Assembly: GCA_009786675.1 (NCBI GenBank)
Contig: WQRP01000008.1
Span: 1-21,175, forward strand
DNA length: 21,175 nt
Source of the DNA: Treponema sp.
GTDB lineage: Bacteria > Spirochaetota > Spirochaetia > Treponematales > Breznakiellaceae
Reading direction: 5' to 3'
In this document: piece by piece, positions 1-8,281 of the stretch
How positions within the stretch are numbered: the first letter of the stretch is position 1
Layout of the letters: every line of letters begins with the position of its first letter
Notes under the pieces: model-generated
The model's database searches: none
What the model was told of the DNA's origin: nothing
What the model saw: the letters and a program-made list of their open reading frames with translations, nothing else
Made by a program: the position numbers and the translations under genes

Positions 1-15
1 CCCCCCCCCCCCCCC
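1..15. repeat. Poly-C homopolymer tract (at least 15) at window edge
   Basis: The first 15 bases are all C, and the true length is unknown because the window starts inside the tract. It lies 166 bases upstream of the lipoprotein start at 181 and is followed directly by an AT-rich stretch containing CATAAT (23-28). Long poly-G/C tracts upstream of treponemal surface genes are known to vary in length and change promoter strength. The same pattern could be a contig-end artefact. The rest of 16-180 shows no convincing promoter. Confidence 0.6.
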
Positions 16-180
16 ATTAGCTCATAATAATTCGCCCATAGCTACATTCAACGAAAACGAAAATACTCGCGGCAAAGCCCTCGGAATCAAAACCGGTCCG
101 CCAGGACCCCGGACGTCGTTCGGGCGCGTTTTGGGCCGAGGGCCTTGCCATTGTACAAGTCCGAAGGAGGGCTACGCAGG

Positions 181-1833
181 ATGACAAAGACAGGATTTAG
201 GGCAAGGCTCGGGCGTAAAACGCCGGCAATCGCGGCGGCGTTCGTGATGGCCATGGTATTGGCCGGATGTCCGGGCAACGGGCTCGGACCCGATCCGGAA
301 CCGGGGCCTGGGCCGGGAACGGGAACAGGTACGGAGATGTTTACGGTAACCTTCGACCGCAACTTCGAGGCGAACCAGGGACAGGGAGCGGCCCCGACCG
401 CGCGGACGGTCGCCGCCGGCACCGTCATAACGCTGCCGGGCCGGGGCAACATGAACAGGGACGGTCACGTCTTTGGCGGCTGGAACACCCAGGCCGACGG
501 CGAGGGGACGCCCCATGCCGCCGCCGCGGACTTTACGGTCAGTTCCACCGTCACCCTGTTTGCCAGGTGGGTGGAACTGGAACCGATAACCATAAGCGTT
601 ACCGGGGTACCATCCGGGATTTCCCATATGGAAATAACTCTGACGAACCAGGCCGGGGATCTGGTTGGCTCGGGGAATAGCCAGAGCATAATCGGCGGCA
701 CCGCGACGTTCCAGATTAATGCCCTGCCGGGCACCCACAACATCCGTCTGAGCCATTGGGGCATTTCGGAGCAAATCGAGTGGCGCAGCATAAACCCGCT
801 GTTGATAACGGTCGACGGCCCAAACAGCTTCTATTTTGACACAGATTTCGAAAAACTGGTTCCCATAACGATTACGGTTACCGGCGTCGATGCCCATTTT
901 GCGAGAATAGAACTGTTGAATCAGGCGGGAAACGTGGTTGCCTCGGGTGAGACGCAGATACAAGACGGTTCGGCAGAATTTATTTGGCTGAACTATCGTT
1001 ATGTTGGCGGACGATTCATGACTCCGGGAGCCTACGAGGTTCGCCTGCGTCTTATGGATGACGGCTGGGACATAATCAGCGTGCACCGCATAGACTCAAT
1101 AAGCATAAGCCCGGGCAACAACGAAATAGGGTTTGGCGAATTCGATGAAATGCCGCCCATAAAGGTAACGGTTACGGGAGTGCCGGCGGAATTCCATGGC
1201 TACTGGGGCATGTTGGTGTTGATGTCCCCGGGGGGCAATATGGAGGACGGGGGTGCGATGATTCTGCAGGCCGACACGGCCTTTACCGTGTTTGGCGTTT
1301 TCCCCGGGACTTTCGATGTCGTATTGGCCATAATGGACGGTGACACCCACGCTATCGTTGGCGCTCGCACGGCATCCTCACGGACCATTGCCGCCGGCGG
1401 GTCAAACAATATAACATGGAGCGACTTTACCGATATGCTGCTCACCCGTATGACCATTTCGGGGATCCCCGCCGATTACGAGGGCGCATATGCGGAGGTG
1501 CTGGTGAGATGCCTTGTGTCCGATGAAGAGATCGCCTTTGGCGGGGGAACGGTGACTGATGGTTATGTGTTAATTACTCTGTTCGATTCAACCGGCTGGT
1601 TTCTGGATCGAACGGTGTCCGGCCAGGTCACGGTGTTCTTTGAAGGCGAGATCTATCACCCGGACTGGGGCTCGTCTTGGACAACTATCGGCGCCTATGC
1701 GACGACCGCCACCATAACCTTCCCCCATGGACAAAACACCACCGTGCAGTGGAGCGCGTTCAACATCGACATTGGCGGCACGTCCGATCTTTCCGCGCCC
1801 ATGGGCGGGCCCCGCGCGAGGGCCGCCCGCTAG
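181..1833 (+). CDS. Surface lipoprotein with InlB-type repeat and four tandem beta-rich modules
   Basis: A 550-residue exported protein of unknown function. The ATG at 181 is chosen because AAGGAGG (164-170) lies ten bases upstream and because translation there begins with a classic lipoprotein signal: basic residues, a hydrophobic stretch, then LAGC, so Cys near residue 30 would be lipidated. A start at 145 would place 12 residues ahead of the signal and has no such ribosome site. After a Pro-Gly-Thr-rich linker comes one Listeria-Bacteroides/InlB B-type repeat (residues about 55-134, ending in the typical 'FGGWNT...LFARW'). Four related modules of roughly 95 residues follow, starting near nt 583, 862, 1153 and 1438; each opens with a 'I.VTG(V/I)P' strand and three contain a 'PG.(Y/F/H).(V/I).L' motif. 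The same module ends the two proteins at 15083 and 15537. The role is probably surface adhesion or scaffolding, by inference only. Confidence 0.85.
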   Translation: MTKTGFRARLGRKTPAIAAAFVMAMVLAGCPGNGLGPDPEPGPGPGTGTGTEMFTVTFDRNFEANQGQGAAPTARTVAAGTVITLPGRGNMNRDGHVFGGWNTQADGEGTPHAAAADFTVSSTVTLFARWVELEPITISVTGVPSGISHMEITLTNQAGDLVGSGNSQSIIGGTATFQINALPGTHNIRLSHWGISEQIEWRSINPLLITVDGPNSFYFDTDFEKLVPITITVTGVDAHFARIELLNQAGNVVASGETQIQDGSAEFIWLNYRYVGGRFMTPGAYEVRLRLMDDGWDIISVHRIDSISISPGNNEIGFGEFDEMPPIKVTVTGVPAEFHGYWGMLVLMSPGGNMEDGGAMILQADTAFTVFGVFPGTFDVVLAIMDGDTHAIVGARTASSRTIAAGGSNNITWSDFTDMLLTRMTISGIPADYEGAYAEVLVRCLVSDEEIAFGGGTVTDGYVLITLFDSTGWFLDRTVSGQVTVFFEGEIYHPDWGSSWTTIGAYATTATITFPHGQNTTVQWSAFNIDIGGTSDLSAPMGGPRARAAR

Positions 1834-1838
1834 CTTCC

Positions 1839-1869
1839 GGCGTGAAGGCCCAACCCGGGCCTTCACGCC
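1839..1869 (+). terminator. Perfect 13-bp hairpin, probable terminator
   Basis: The arms GGCGTGAAGGCCC (1839-1851) and GGGCCTTCACGCC (1857-1869) are exact inverted complements around a 5-base loop (AACCC). It starts six bases after the stop codon of the lipoprotein at 1833. No T-tract follows, so it is either a U-less terminator or a 3' mRNA-stabilising structure. Confidence 0.75.
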
Positions 1870-1946
1870 GACCCCTTGACCCAAGCCCGCGGTTTACCCC
1901 ATCATACTGACGTAATGGTTATATCTGTCAAAAGGAGAATGTCGCT

Positions 1947-2738
1947 TTGTACGAAATACTGCACCCCGTAAATATTTTCTCGCCCGCGCATTTCGCCTTC
2001 CTGGCGGTTCTGTGGCCCGCCGCCGTGCTTCTGGCCGCCTTCCTGTCCAGGAGGTACGGATACAGCAGGAAGATAGTGATGGTTTGCGCAATCATAGGCA
2101 TACTGTGCGAGCTGGAGAAAATTTTCTTCTTCGTCGAAAGATCCCCCTATGGCTACGGGTACCGGCTGCCCCCGAACCATCTGCCCTTCGCCATGTGCCC
2201 GTTCCAGATTTTCCTGATATTCGCCCTGGCGTTTTCCGGCAGCCTGAAAAAACGCAGGCCGCTGTTGTCGTTCATGTATCCAATGCTGGTCGGCGGCGGG
2301 GCGGTGGGAATGCTGCTTCAGTACACCTACCAGTTCCACGGGCTCCTGGACTTCGCCACCTACCGCTTTTTCCTGTACCATACGATGCTTGTCTTCCTGG
2401 GCTTCTACCTGTACATGTCCCAGCCCATCCGGTTCACGATAAGGGAGTACGGCATGGCTATTGGGCTTGGCATGGTGGCGGTGATCTTCGCGATCTGGGT
2501 CAACGGCTTCTTCGGCTGGAACCCGCGGGTTAACTTCCTGTTCGTAGTGCGGCCGCCCAGGGAGGGCCTCCCCCTGCTGAACCTGGATCGGGGCTGGGCG
2601 GTATACATAGGGCAGATCGCCTGGATAGCCATCGCGGTGTTCACGCTGTGCTATATCCGCGAGATAAAAAGGGATCTGCCGGAGCTTCTTAGGACGCTAA
2701 GGGCGAAACTCGGACAGGGAAGGCAGGCCGCCTTGTAA
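1947..2738 (+). CDS. YwaF/TIGR02206-type multi-pass membrane protein
   Basis: A 263-residue integral membrane protein. Most of the sequence is hydrophobic segments separated by short basic loops, compatible with about seven membrane helices, and the length fits the family. I recognise the overall pattern of the YwaF/TIGR02206 family (related to TMEM164): a first helix after a short N-terminus, a glutamate in a helix ('CELEKIFFF'), a conserved region around 'LPPNHLPFAMCPFQIFL', and a 'YPMLVGGGAVGMLLQ' segment. No enzymatic role is established that I can cite for bacterial members. The start is TTG at 1947, supported by AAAGGAG (1931-1937) nine bases upstream; an ATG at 1939 is out of frame. 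The gene ends one base before a possible TTG start of the next gene, so the two are probably cotranscribed. Confidence 0.75.
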   Translation: MYEILHPVNIFSPAHFAFLAVLWPAAVLLAAFLSRRYGYSRKIVMVCAIIGILCELEKIFFFVERSPYGYGYRLPPNHLPFAMCPFQIFLIFALAFSGSLKKRRPLLSFMYPMLVGGGAVGMLLQYTYQFHGLLDFATYRFFLYHTMLVFLGFYLYMSQPIRFTIREYGMAIGLGMVAVIFAIWVNGFFGWNPRVNFLFVVRPPREGLPLLNLDRGWAVYIGQIAWIAIAVFTLCYIREIKRDLPELLRTLRAKLGQGRQAAL

Positions 2739-2766
2739 CTTGCCCCGCGAATCCTTAACTTTAGGT

Positions 2767-3828
2767 ATGGCGCACACGAGCTTTCTAAGCGATATACTCA
2801 CCAACCGCCTAAGGCCGGACGCCGAGCTGGATATTTCCGGCGGCGGGCGGGTGCTTATAATCAGCGACCTGCACATGGGCACCGGCAAAAGGGACGACCT
2901 GGCCCGCAACGGCGATCTTCTTATCGCCCTTTTGCGGGACTATTACTTCGACCAGGGCTGGTACCTTGTCCTGAACGGCGACATCGAGGACATCCACCGG
3001 CACCCCCTGGACCGGATCCAGGAACGCTGGGCGGAGTTGGGCAGGGTCTTCGACCTTTTCGCCAGGCACGACCGCCTGTTCAAGCTGGTCGGCAACCACG
3101 ACGAGGGGCTTCTTCTAAAAAAGACGTACAGGTACCCGCTTAGGGAGATGCTGCGGATCGAGACCGGCGTGATCCCGGCCTACGTGTACCACGGGCACCA
3201 GCCGTCGAAGGTCTACGGGACCTTCAACAAGCTTATGGGCGTGGGCATACGCTACTTCCTTACGCCCTTCGGCATAAGGAACATCTCCTCCGGCCGCAGC
3301 CCGCTTAGGCGTTTCGCGGTGGAAAAGGCCGCCTACGACTTCTCGCTGAAGAACAACTGCATATCGATTATCGGCCACACCCACCGGCCGCTCTTCGAGT
3401 CCCTGGGCCGCTTCGAGTACGTCAGGTTCGAGATAGAGGGCCTGTGCCGAAGGTACCCCTTCGCGTCCGGGGAGGAGCAGGGGAGGATAGAGGCCGAGGT
3501 ACAGTCCCTTCGCCGCGAGCTGGGCAAGCTGAAAAAAAAGGAGCGCCGGGACATGCTGCGCCAGAGCCTGAGCCTGTACGGCGACCAGATGCCGGTCCCC
3601 TGCCTGTTCAACTCCGGGTGCGCCATAGGCAACAAGGGGCTTAACGCCATAGAGCTTAGCGCCGGGGACATATCCCTGGTGTACTGGTTCGTCGAGGGGA
3701 ACAGCAAAAAGTTCGTGACCAGGGGCGGCTACGAGATAGAGAGGCTCGGCGACGGCGGGTACCGCCGGGCGGTCCTGAACAGCGACAGGCTGGAGAGCGT
3801 CCTGGCCAGGATTAAGCTTTTGGCCTAG
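2767..3828 (+). CDS. Calcineurin-like metallophosphoesterase
   Basis: A 353-residue cytoplasmic metallophosphoesterase. The dinuclear-metal motifs appear in order: D-x-H in 'SDLHMG' (about residues 34-36), 'NGDIED' (GD at 71-72), 'GNHDE' (110-113) and 'GHTHRP' near residue 210. These define the fold but not the substrate; the family includes nucleotide, phospholipid and protein phosphatases. An unusual insertion of roughly 30 residues between the histidine motifs and the C-terminus is charged and helical, probably a short coiled coil ('EAEVQSLRRELGKLKKKER'), and is encoded partly by an A8 run (3532-3539). Neither candidate start has a good ribosome site: ATG 2767 is preferred, but TTG 2740, one base after the previous stop, would add nine residues by translational coupling. 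It lies between the membrane protein and lon. Confidence 0.85.
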   Translation: MAHTSFLSDILTNRLRPDAELDISGGGRVLIISDLHMGTGKRDDLARNGDLLIALLRDYYFDQGWYLVLNGDIEDIHRHPLDRIQERWAELGRVFDLFARHDRLFKLVGNHDEGLLLKKTYRYPLREMLRIETGVIPAYVYHGHQPSKVYGTFNKLMGVGIRYFLTPFGIRNISSGRSPLRRFAVEKAAYDFSLKNNCISIIGHTHRPLFESLGRFEYVRFEIEGLCRRYPFASGEEQGRIEAEVQSLRRELGKLKKKERRDMLRQSLSLYGDQMPVPCLFNSGCAIGNKGLNAIELSAGDISLVYWFVEGNSKKFVTRGGYEIERLGDGGYRRAVLNSDRLESVLARIKLLA

Positions 3829-3834
3829 GCTTTG

Positions 3835-3863
3835 TTGCATTTTCCGGCCGTTTCTGCGATACT
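3835..3863 (+). promoter_or_regulatory. Candidate sigma-70 promoter of lon
   Basis: TTGCAT (3835-3840), a 17-base spacer and GATACT (3858-3863). The predicted transcription start is near 3870, only about ten bases before the lon ATG at 3880. An alternative -10, TACTAT (3860-3865), would need a 19-base spacer. The window 3829-3879 is the only space between the metallophosphoesterase stop and lon. Confidence 0.55.
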
Positions 3864-3879
3864 ATAGCGGTAGCCAATT

Positions 3880-6288
3880 ATGTCAGACCAAATAATACCC
3901 ATTGAACACGTCCTTCCCCCTAAGCTGCCGCTTGTCGCCCTTATGGGCCGCCCGATCTTTCCGGGGATCTTTACCCCGATAATGATAGGCAACCCCGCCG
4001 ACGTAAAGGTCGTCGAGGAGGTCGTCGCCGGCGACGGCATGGTGGGGCTGGTGATGCTCGAGAACGAGACGGAGACGGCCTCCATCGACGACCTGCACAG
4101 GGTGGGCACGGCGGCGAAGATCGTCAAGAAAATCAACCTGCCGGACGGCGGGACGAACATTTTCATATCCACGCTCAAGCGCTTCCGGATAAAGAAGACC
4201 CTGCACGCCAGGAACCCCATCGTCGCGGCGGTGGAGTACCTGGACGACGAGGAGGACGACACCAGCGAGGTAAAGGCCCTTACCCGGGCGCTAATCTCCG
4301 AGATGAAGCAGATCTCGGAAAACAACCCGCTGTTCTCCGAGGAAATGCGCCTGAACATGATCAACATCGACCATCCGGGCAAGATCGCGGACTTCATCGT
4401 CAGCATCCTGAACATCGACAAGGCCGAGCAGCAGAAGGTGCTGGAGATCGTCAACGTCCGCAAGCGCATGGAGCAGGTGCTGGTGTACATCAAGAAGGAG
4501 CAGGAGCTTCTGCGCATCCAGAAGAAGATCCAGCGCGAGATAAACGAGAAAATCGAGAAGTCCCAGCGCGAGTACTTCCTGAAGGAGGAGCTGAAGGCGA
4601 TCAAGGGCGAGCTGGGGATGACGACCGACGCGAAAAGCTCGGACTACCAGCGCTTCCGCGAGAAAATCGACTCGTTCGGTTTCGCCGGCGAGGCGAAGGA
4701 GTCGGTCGAGCAGGAGCTGGAAAAGTTCAGCCTTATGGAGCCGAACTCGGCCGAGTTCATCGTGACGCGCAACTACCTGGACATGATCGTCAGCCTTCCC
4801 TGGGGGGATCCGGAGCCGGAGACCTTCAGCATGGGGAAGGCGCGGGGGGTCCTGGAGGCGGACCATTACGGGCTCAGGGACGTCAAGGACCGCATCGTCG
4901 AGTACCTGGCGGTGCTGAAGCTGCGGGGTGCCGCCAAGCCCAAGGGAAGGGTCGCCGCGGACGGCGGGGAGGCCGCCGTTCCGCAGGGTTCTATAGTCTG
5001 CCTTGTCGGCCCCCCGGGCGTGGGCAAGACCTCGGTTGGCCGTTCGATTGCCCGCGCCCTGGGCCGTAAGTTCTTCCGGTTCTCGGTGGGGGGGATGCGG
5101 GACGAGGCGGAGATCAAGGGCCACCGCCGGACCTACATCGGCGCGATGCCCGGGAAAATCATCCAGGGGCTCAAGATCGTCAAGACCAGGGATCCGGTGT
5201 TCATGATTGACGAGATCGACAAGATGGGCGCGAGCTTCCAGGGCGACCCGGCCAGCGCGCTTCTGGAGGTTCTGGATCCGGAGCAGAACTCGACGTTCAG
5301 GGACCATTACCTGGACCTTCCCTTCGACATATCAGGGATCTTCTTTATCGTCACGGCGAACACCCTGGACACGATTCCGGCCCCGCTCCTGGACCGCATG
5401 GAGGTCATCCAGCTTCCGGGCTACATCGACGCGGAAAAGCTGGAAATCGCCAGGCGCTACCTGATTCCCAAGAGCCTGGAAAAGAACGGGCTGCGCAAAA
5501 GGCAGGTAAGGTACACCAAGGACAGCCTTCTGCACATCGCCAACGCCTACGCGCGGGAGGCCGGGGTGCGTAACTTCGAGAAGAACCTGGACAAGATACA
5601 CCGCAAGCTGGCCAAGCAGATCGTCGAGGCGGGGGAGGCCGCCGACGCGGAACCGGCGCCGCCCCAGTTCTCCCTGGACAAGAGGCTGGTCGAGAGGCAC
5701 CTGGGCAGGCCGGTTTTTCCGGAGGGGGAGGTCAAAAAGGCGAGCTTTCCGGGGATGTCCGTCGGGCTTGCCTGGACGAGCATGGGCGGCGACACGCTGG
5801 TGATCGAGGCGACCTCGGTCCCGGGCAAGGAGGGGCTTACCCTTACCGGCAAGATGGGCGACACGATGAAGGAGAGCGCGGCCATCGCGATGACCGTGGC
5901 CCGAAAGCTGGCGGTGGAAAACTACGGCGTGGACGTGGAGTGGTTCGACAAAAACCACGTCCACCTGCACATCCCCGAGGGCGCGACCCCCAAGGACGGG
6001 CCCTCCGCCGGCATAACCATGGCCACCGCGCTTGTCTCCCTGGTGCGCGGCGAGGTCGTCGCCGACAGGCTGGTGATGACCGGCGAGCTTTCGCTGACGG
6101 GAAGCGTCCTGCCCATAGGCGGCCTAAAGGAAAAGACCATCGCGGCGCGGCGGAACAAGGCCAGGCGCATAATCATTCCCAGGCAGAACGAGCGCGACCT
6201 GGACGAGATTCCCGACTACGTGAAAAAGGGGATCACTTTCCACCCCGTGGACCGGTTCGAGGAGGTGCTGGAGCTGGCCCTTCCCTAG
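3880..6288 (+). CDS. lon: ATP-dependent Lon protease
   Basis: An 802-residue LonA-type protease that degrades misfolded and regulatory proteins in the cytoplasm as a hexameric AAA+ machine. The N-terminal substrate-binding domain is recognisable ('LPLVALMGRPIFPGIFTPI'), followed by a helical region around residues 200-300. The ATPase carries Walker A 'GPPGVGKT' (about 377-384) and Walker B 'VFMIDEID' (about 440-447). The C-terminal protease domain has the Ser-Lys dyad: Ser709 in 'KDGPSAG' and Lys752 in 'GGLKEKTIAA', 43 residues apart as in E. coli Lon (Ser679/Lys722). The length is normal and no key residue is missing. The ATG at 3880 has no Shine-Dalgarno sequence, and the upstream promoter predicts a leader of about ten bases, so initiation may be near-leaderless. 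The stop overlaps that of the converging TPR gene. Confidence 0.97.
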   Translation: MSDQIIPIEHVLPPKLPLVALMGRPIFPGIFTPIMIGNPADVKVVEEVVAGDGMVGLVMLENETETASIDDLHRVGTAAKIVKKINLPDGGTNIFISTLKRFRIKKTLHARNPIVAAVEYLDDEEDDTSEVKALTRALISEMKQISENNPLFSEEMRLNMINIDHPGKIADFIVSILNIDKAEQQKVLEIVNVRKRMEQVLVYIKKEQELLRIQKKIQREINEKIEKSQREYFLKEELKAIKGELGMTTDAKSSDYQRFREKIDSFGFAGEAKESVEQELEKFSLMEPNSAEFIVTRNYLDMIVSLPWGDPEPETFSMGKARGVLEADHYGLRDVKDRIVEYLAVLKLRGAAKPKGRVAADGGEAAVPQGSIVCLVGPPGVGKTSVGRSIARALGRKFFRFSVGGMRDEAEIKGHRRTYIGAMPGKIIQGLKIVKTRDPVFMIDEIDKMGASFQGDPASALLEVLDPEQNSTFRDHYLDLPFDISGIFFIVTANTLDTIPAPLLDRMEVIQLPGYIDAEKLEIARRYLIPKSLEKNGLRKRQVRYTKDSLLHIANAYAREAGVRNFEKNLDKIHRKLAKQIVEAGEAADAEPAPPQFSLDKRLVERHLGRPVFPEGEVKKASFPGMSVGLAWTSMGGDTLVIEATSVPGKEGLTLTGKMGDTMKESAAIAMTVARKLAVENYGVDVEWFDKNHVHLHIPEGATPKDGPSAGITMATALVSLVRGEVVADRLVMTGELSLTGSVLPIGGLKEKTIAARRNKARRIIIPRQNERDLDEIPDYVKKGITFHPVDRFEEVLELALP

Positions 6289-7421
6289 CCCCCCAGGTAG
6301 CTCCTGGCTAGCCGGTCCTCCGGATCGAGCTCCAGGACGGTGCGGAAGAACGCCGCGGCCTGGTCCCCGTCGCCGCTTTTCATGGCCAGGACGCCCAGGT
6401 TAGAGATTATCTTTACGTTCTCGCAGTCGTCGCGCAGGGCGGATTCGAGCAGCCGTCGCGCCCCCTTTAGATCCCCGGTTTCCATAAGGCAGATGGCTAG
6501 CTCGTTTTGGGTGTCGCTGTTGCCGCCGCCCAGCTCGATCGCCCTTTCGAAGGCCGCCGCGGCGTCGGCCCAGCGGCCAAGCCTGCGGAGCGCCCAGCCC
6601 AGGACGAACCAGCCGTTCCATACCTCCGGCCGCCTCTCGATGAAGCCGCGGACGCTTTGCATCCCCGCCTCCTCCTTCCCGTCGCGAACGAGCGCGTAGG
6701 CCTCCCTGAAGCTTTCGTCCTCGAGCCCGCTGGCGTCGATTTCCCTGACGACCGCCCGGGCGCGCCTTTTTTTTGCGTCGTCGCCGGGCAGGGGATCCTC
6801 GTCCCCGTCCCGGCCGGCGTACAGTGAAAGGCATTCCCTGGCGCGGACGAAGTCCTTTCTGCCAAGGAAGAAGAAGCCGGCGTTGAACCAGGCGTCGGGG
6901 AAGGGGGGCTCCAGGGACATGGCCTCCTCGTAGGCGTCCCGGGCGGCCCCAAAGGCGGCCTGGGCTTCCGGCTTGCCGTGCCGCTCCAGGAAATCGGCCC
7001 GCTGCTCCATGACCAGGGCCCGGTTGAGCCTGACGGTGGGCGAGCCGGGGAACAGCCCCCGCAGGGAATCGAGTATTTCCAGGGCCAGGCCGAACTCGCC
7101 GTTTCGCGCCTTTATAATCGCCGCCTCGGTAAACTCGCCCAGGATGGCGGGGCGCAGCGCCAGGACGAAACTGCGGTAGTAGTCGATCCAGTCCGGCCTG
7201 GCCTCGCCGGCGGCCACGACCCTGAGCATTCCAGAGACGATCATTTCCCAGGACAGGCTCTCCAGGACGGCCTTCGCGTCGGTTATCCCGCCCTCGGGGA
7301 TTTCCACGGGCAGGGGTATGTCGGGGTCTATGGAAAAGCCGCCCGAGTCCCCCACCAGGTCCGAGATCCGCCCGCGGAGGCTTTCCGGGACGGAAAGAAA
7401 GAGGAGGCGCTCCTGGTGCAT
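6285..7421 (-). CDS. TPR-repeat protein
   Basis: A 378-residue soluble protein, mostly helical, with no signal peptide. The C-terminal two-thirds are tetratricopeptide-like helix pairs; clear units include 'DAWFNAGFFFLGRKDFVRA', 'WNGWFVLGWALRRLGRWAD', 'SDTQNELAICLMETGDLKG' and 'VKIISNLGVLAMKSGDGDQ', each with the small/hydrophobic spacing of TPRs. The N-terminal roughly 100 residues are not TPR-like and I do not recognise them. TPR proteins are usually protein-interaction scaffolds; no partner is shown by sequence. The ATG at 7421 directly abuts the TAA of the PilZ gene (TAAATG), so the two are probably translated from one mRNA and may work together. A T8 run on the plus strand (6767-6774) encodes a Lys-Lys pair. 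The gene ends in a CTAG shared with the lon stop, leaving no room for a terminator. Confidence 0.85.
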   Translation of the reverse strand: MHQERLLFLSVPESLRGRISDLVGDSGGFSIDPDIPLPVEIPEGGITDAKAVLESLSWEMIVSGMLRVVAAGEARPDWIDYYRSFVLALRPAILGEFTEAAIIKARNGEFGLALEILDSLRGLFPGSPTVRLNRALVMEQRADFLERHGKPEAQAAFGAARDAYEEAMSLEPPFPDAWFNAGFFFLGRKDFVRARECLSLYAGRDGDEDPLPGDDAKKRRARAVVREIDASGLEDESFREAYALVRDGKEEAGMQSVRGFIERRPEVWNGWFVLGWALRRLGRWADAAAAFERAIELGGGNSDTQNELAICLMETGDLKGARRLLESALRDDCENVKIISNLGVLAMKSGDGDQAAAFFRTVLELDPEDRLARSYLGG

Positions 7422-8249
7422 TTACCTTGCCGGCTGCACGGAGCGGCTGTCCGCCCTGGTGGAGTTGATGTACTCGTTGATTCGTATCTTGTAGCCCATG
7501 GGAACCTGCGCGTCGTCGAACGACATGGCCAGGGCCACCATGCCCTGCTTGCCCTCGACGCCTTCCGAGCGGACGAACTTGCCCGGCAGCAGGAAGCTTT
7601 CCCTGGGGTCGTCGAAGTCCGCGCGAAGGGTCGCCTCCTTTTCCAGAAGGAACCTGCTTACGCCCATCATTATCAGCTTGGACCCGGAGAAGGACACGTC
7701 CCGTATTATGCAGCGGCGGGGGACCTTCTGGATAAAGACCACGGCCTCCCTGGAAAGCAGCTTTAGCTTCCGCTGGGTTTCCTCGTTGACCAGTAGCCGC
7801 TCGTCCTTGCGCTTGGCGGAGTTCACGTTCGCGTCGAGCACCCGCCCGATGATCTCTATAAAGTCGTCCGGCGGGCGCTGGGTAAACTGGATCCCCATAA
7901 GGACGACTTCCTTGGATCCCCTGTAGGGGGACAGGCTAAGGACGCGGCCCGCCACGAAAAAGGTTACCGGGGTGTCCCTTTCCGCGTTCCTGAAGCTAAG
8001 GCGCAGGCTGACCATGTTGTTGGCCTGCTTCAGCTTGTCCACGATGCCGGACTTGATGTTGGCGACGACCTTCGCGCCCTGGAAGGATGTCGCGAAGAAG
8101 ACGCAGGGCCAGAAATTGCTGCCGCATTTTAGGTGCACCTGCTCGGGGATAAGGCCCGTCACCTGGATCATGTCCTTGGTAAAGGTTATGTCTATCCCCT
8201 TGAAGGTCTCGTAAAAAGCCGCGATTTTTTTAGCCGGTAAAGTACCCAT
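7422..8249 (-). CDS. PilZ-domain protein, probable cyclic-di-GMP effector
   Basis: A 275-residue cytoplasmic protein. Residues 184-189 read DVSFSG, matching the PilZ 'D/NxSxxG' c-di-GMP motif, preceded by the arginine-rich 'PRRCIIR'. The usual RxxxR motif about 20-30 residues upstream is not clear; arginines lie closer instead, so nucleotide binding is plausible but not certain. The N-terminal half (about 30-130) also looks like a beta-barrel of PilZ or flagellar-brake type ('VSLRLSFRN...FFVAGRVLSLSP'), suggesting a two-domain YcgR-like layout. In spirochaetes PilZ proteins have been linked to motility control. The start ATG at 8249 has AAGGTGA a few bases upstream on the minus strand. It follows the lipoprotein gene by 32 bases and abuts the TPR gene. 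An upstream TATTAT (8276-8281) lacks a good -35. Confidence 0.8.
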   Translation of the reverse strand: MGTLPAKKIAAFYETFKGIDITFTKDMIQVTGLIPEQVHLKCGSNFWPCVFFATSFQGAKVVANIKSGIVDKLKQANNMVSLRLSFRNAERDTPVTFFVAGRVLSLSPYRGSKEVVLMGIQFTQRPPDDFIEIIGRVLDANVNSAKRKDERLLVNEETQRKLKLLSREAVVFIQKVPRRCIIRDVSFSGSKLIMMGVSRFLLEKEATLRADFDDPRESFLLPGKFVRSEGVEGKQGMVALAMSFDDAQVPMGYKIRINEYINSTRADSRSVQPAR

Positions 8250-8281
8250 ACATAATCACCTTCGTTAGTTGTAGCATAATA

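Noticed and set aside
172..1086. 304-residue minus-strand ORF opposite the first lipoprotein
   Set aside because: Composition is typical of an antisense shadow in GC-rich DNA, with no ribosome site or recognisable domain.
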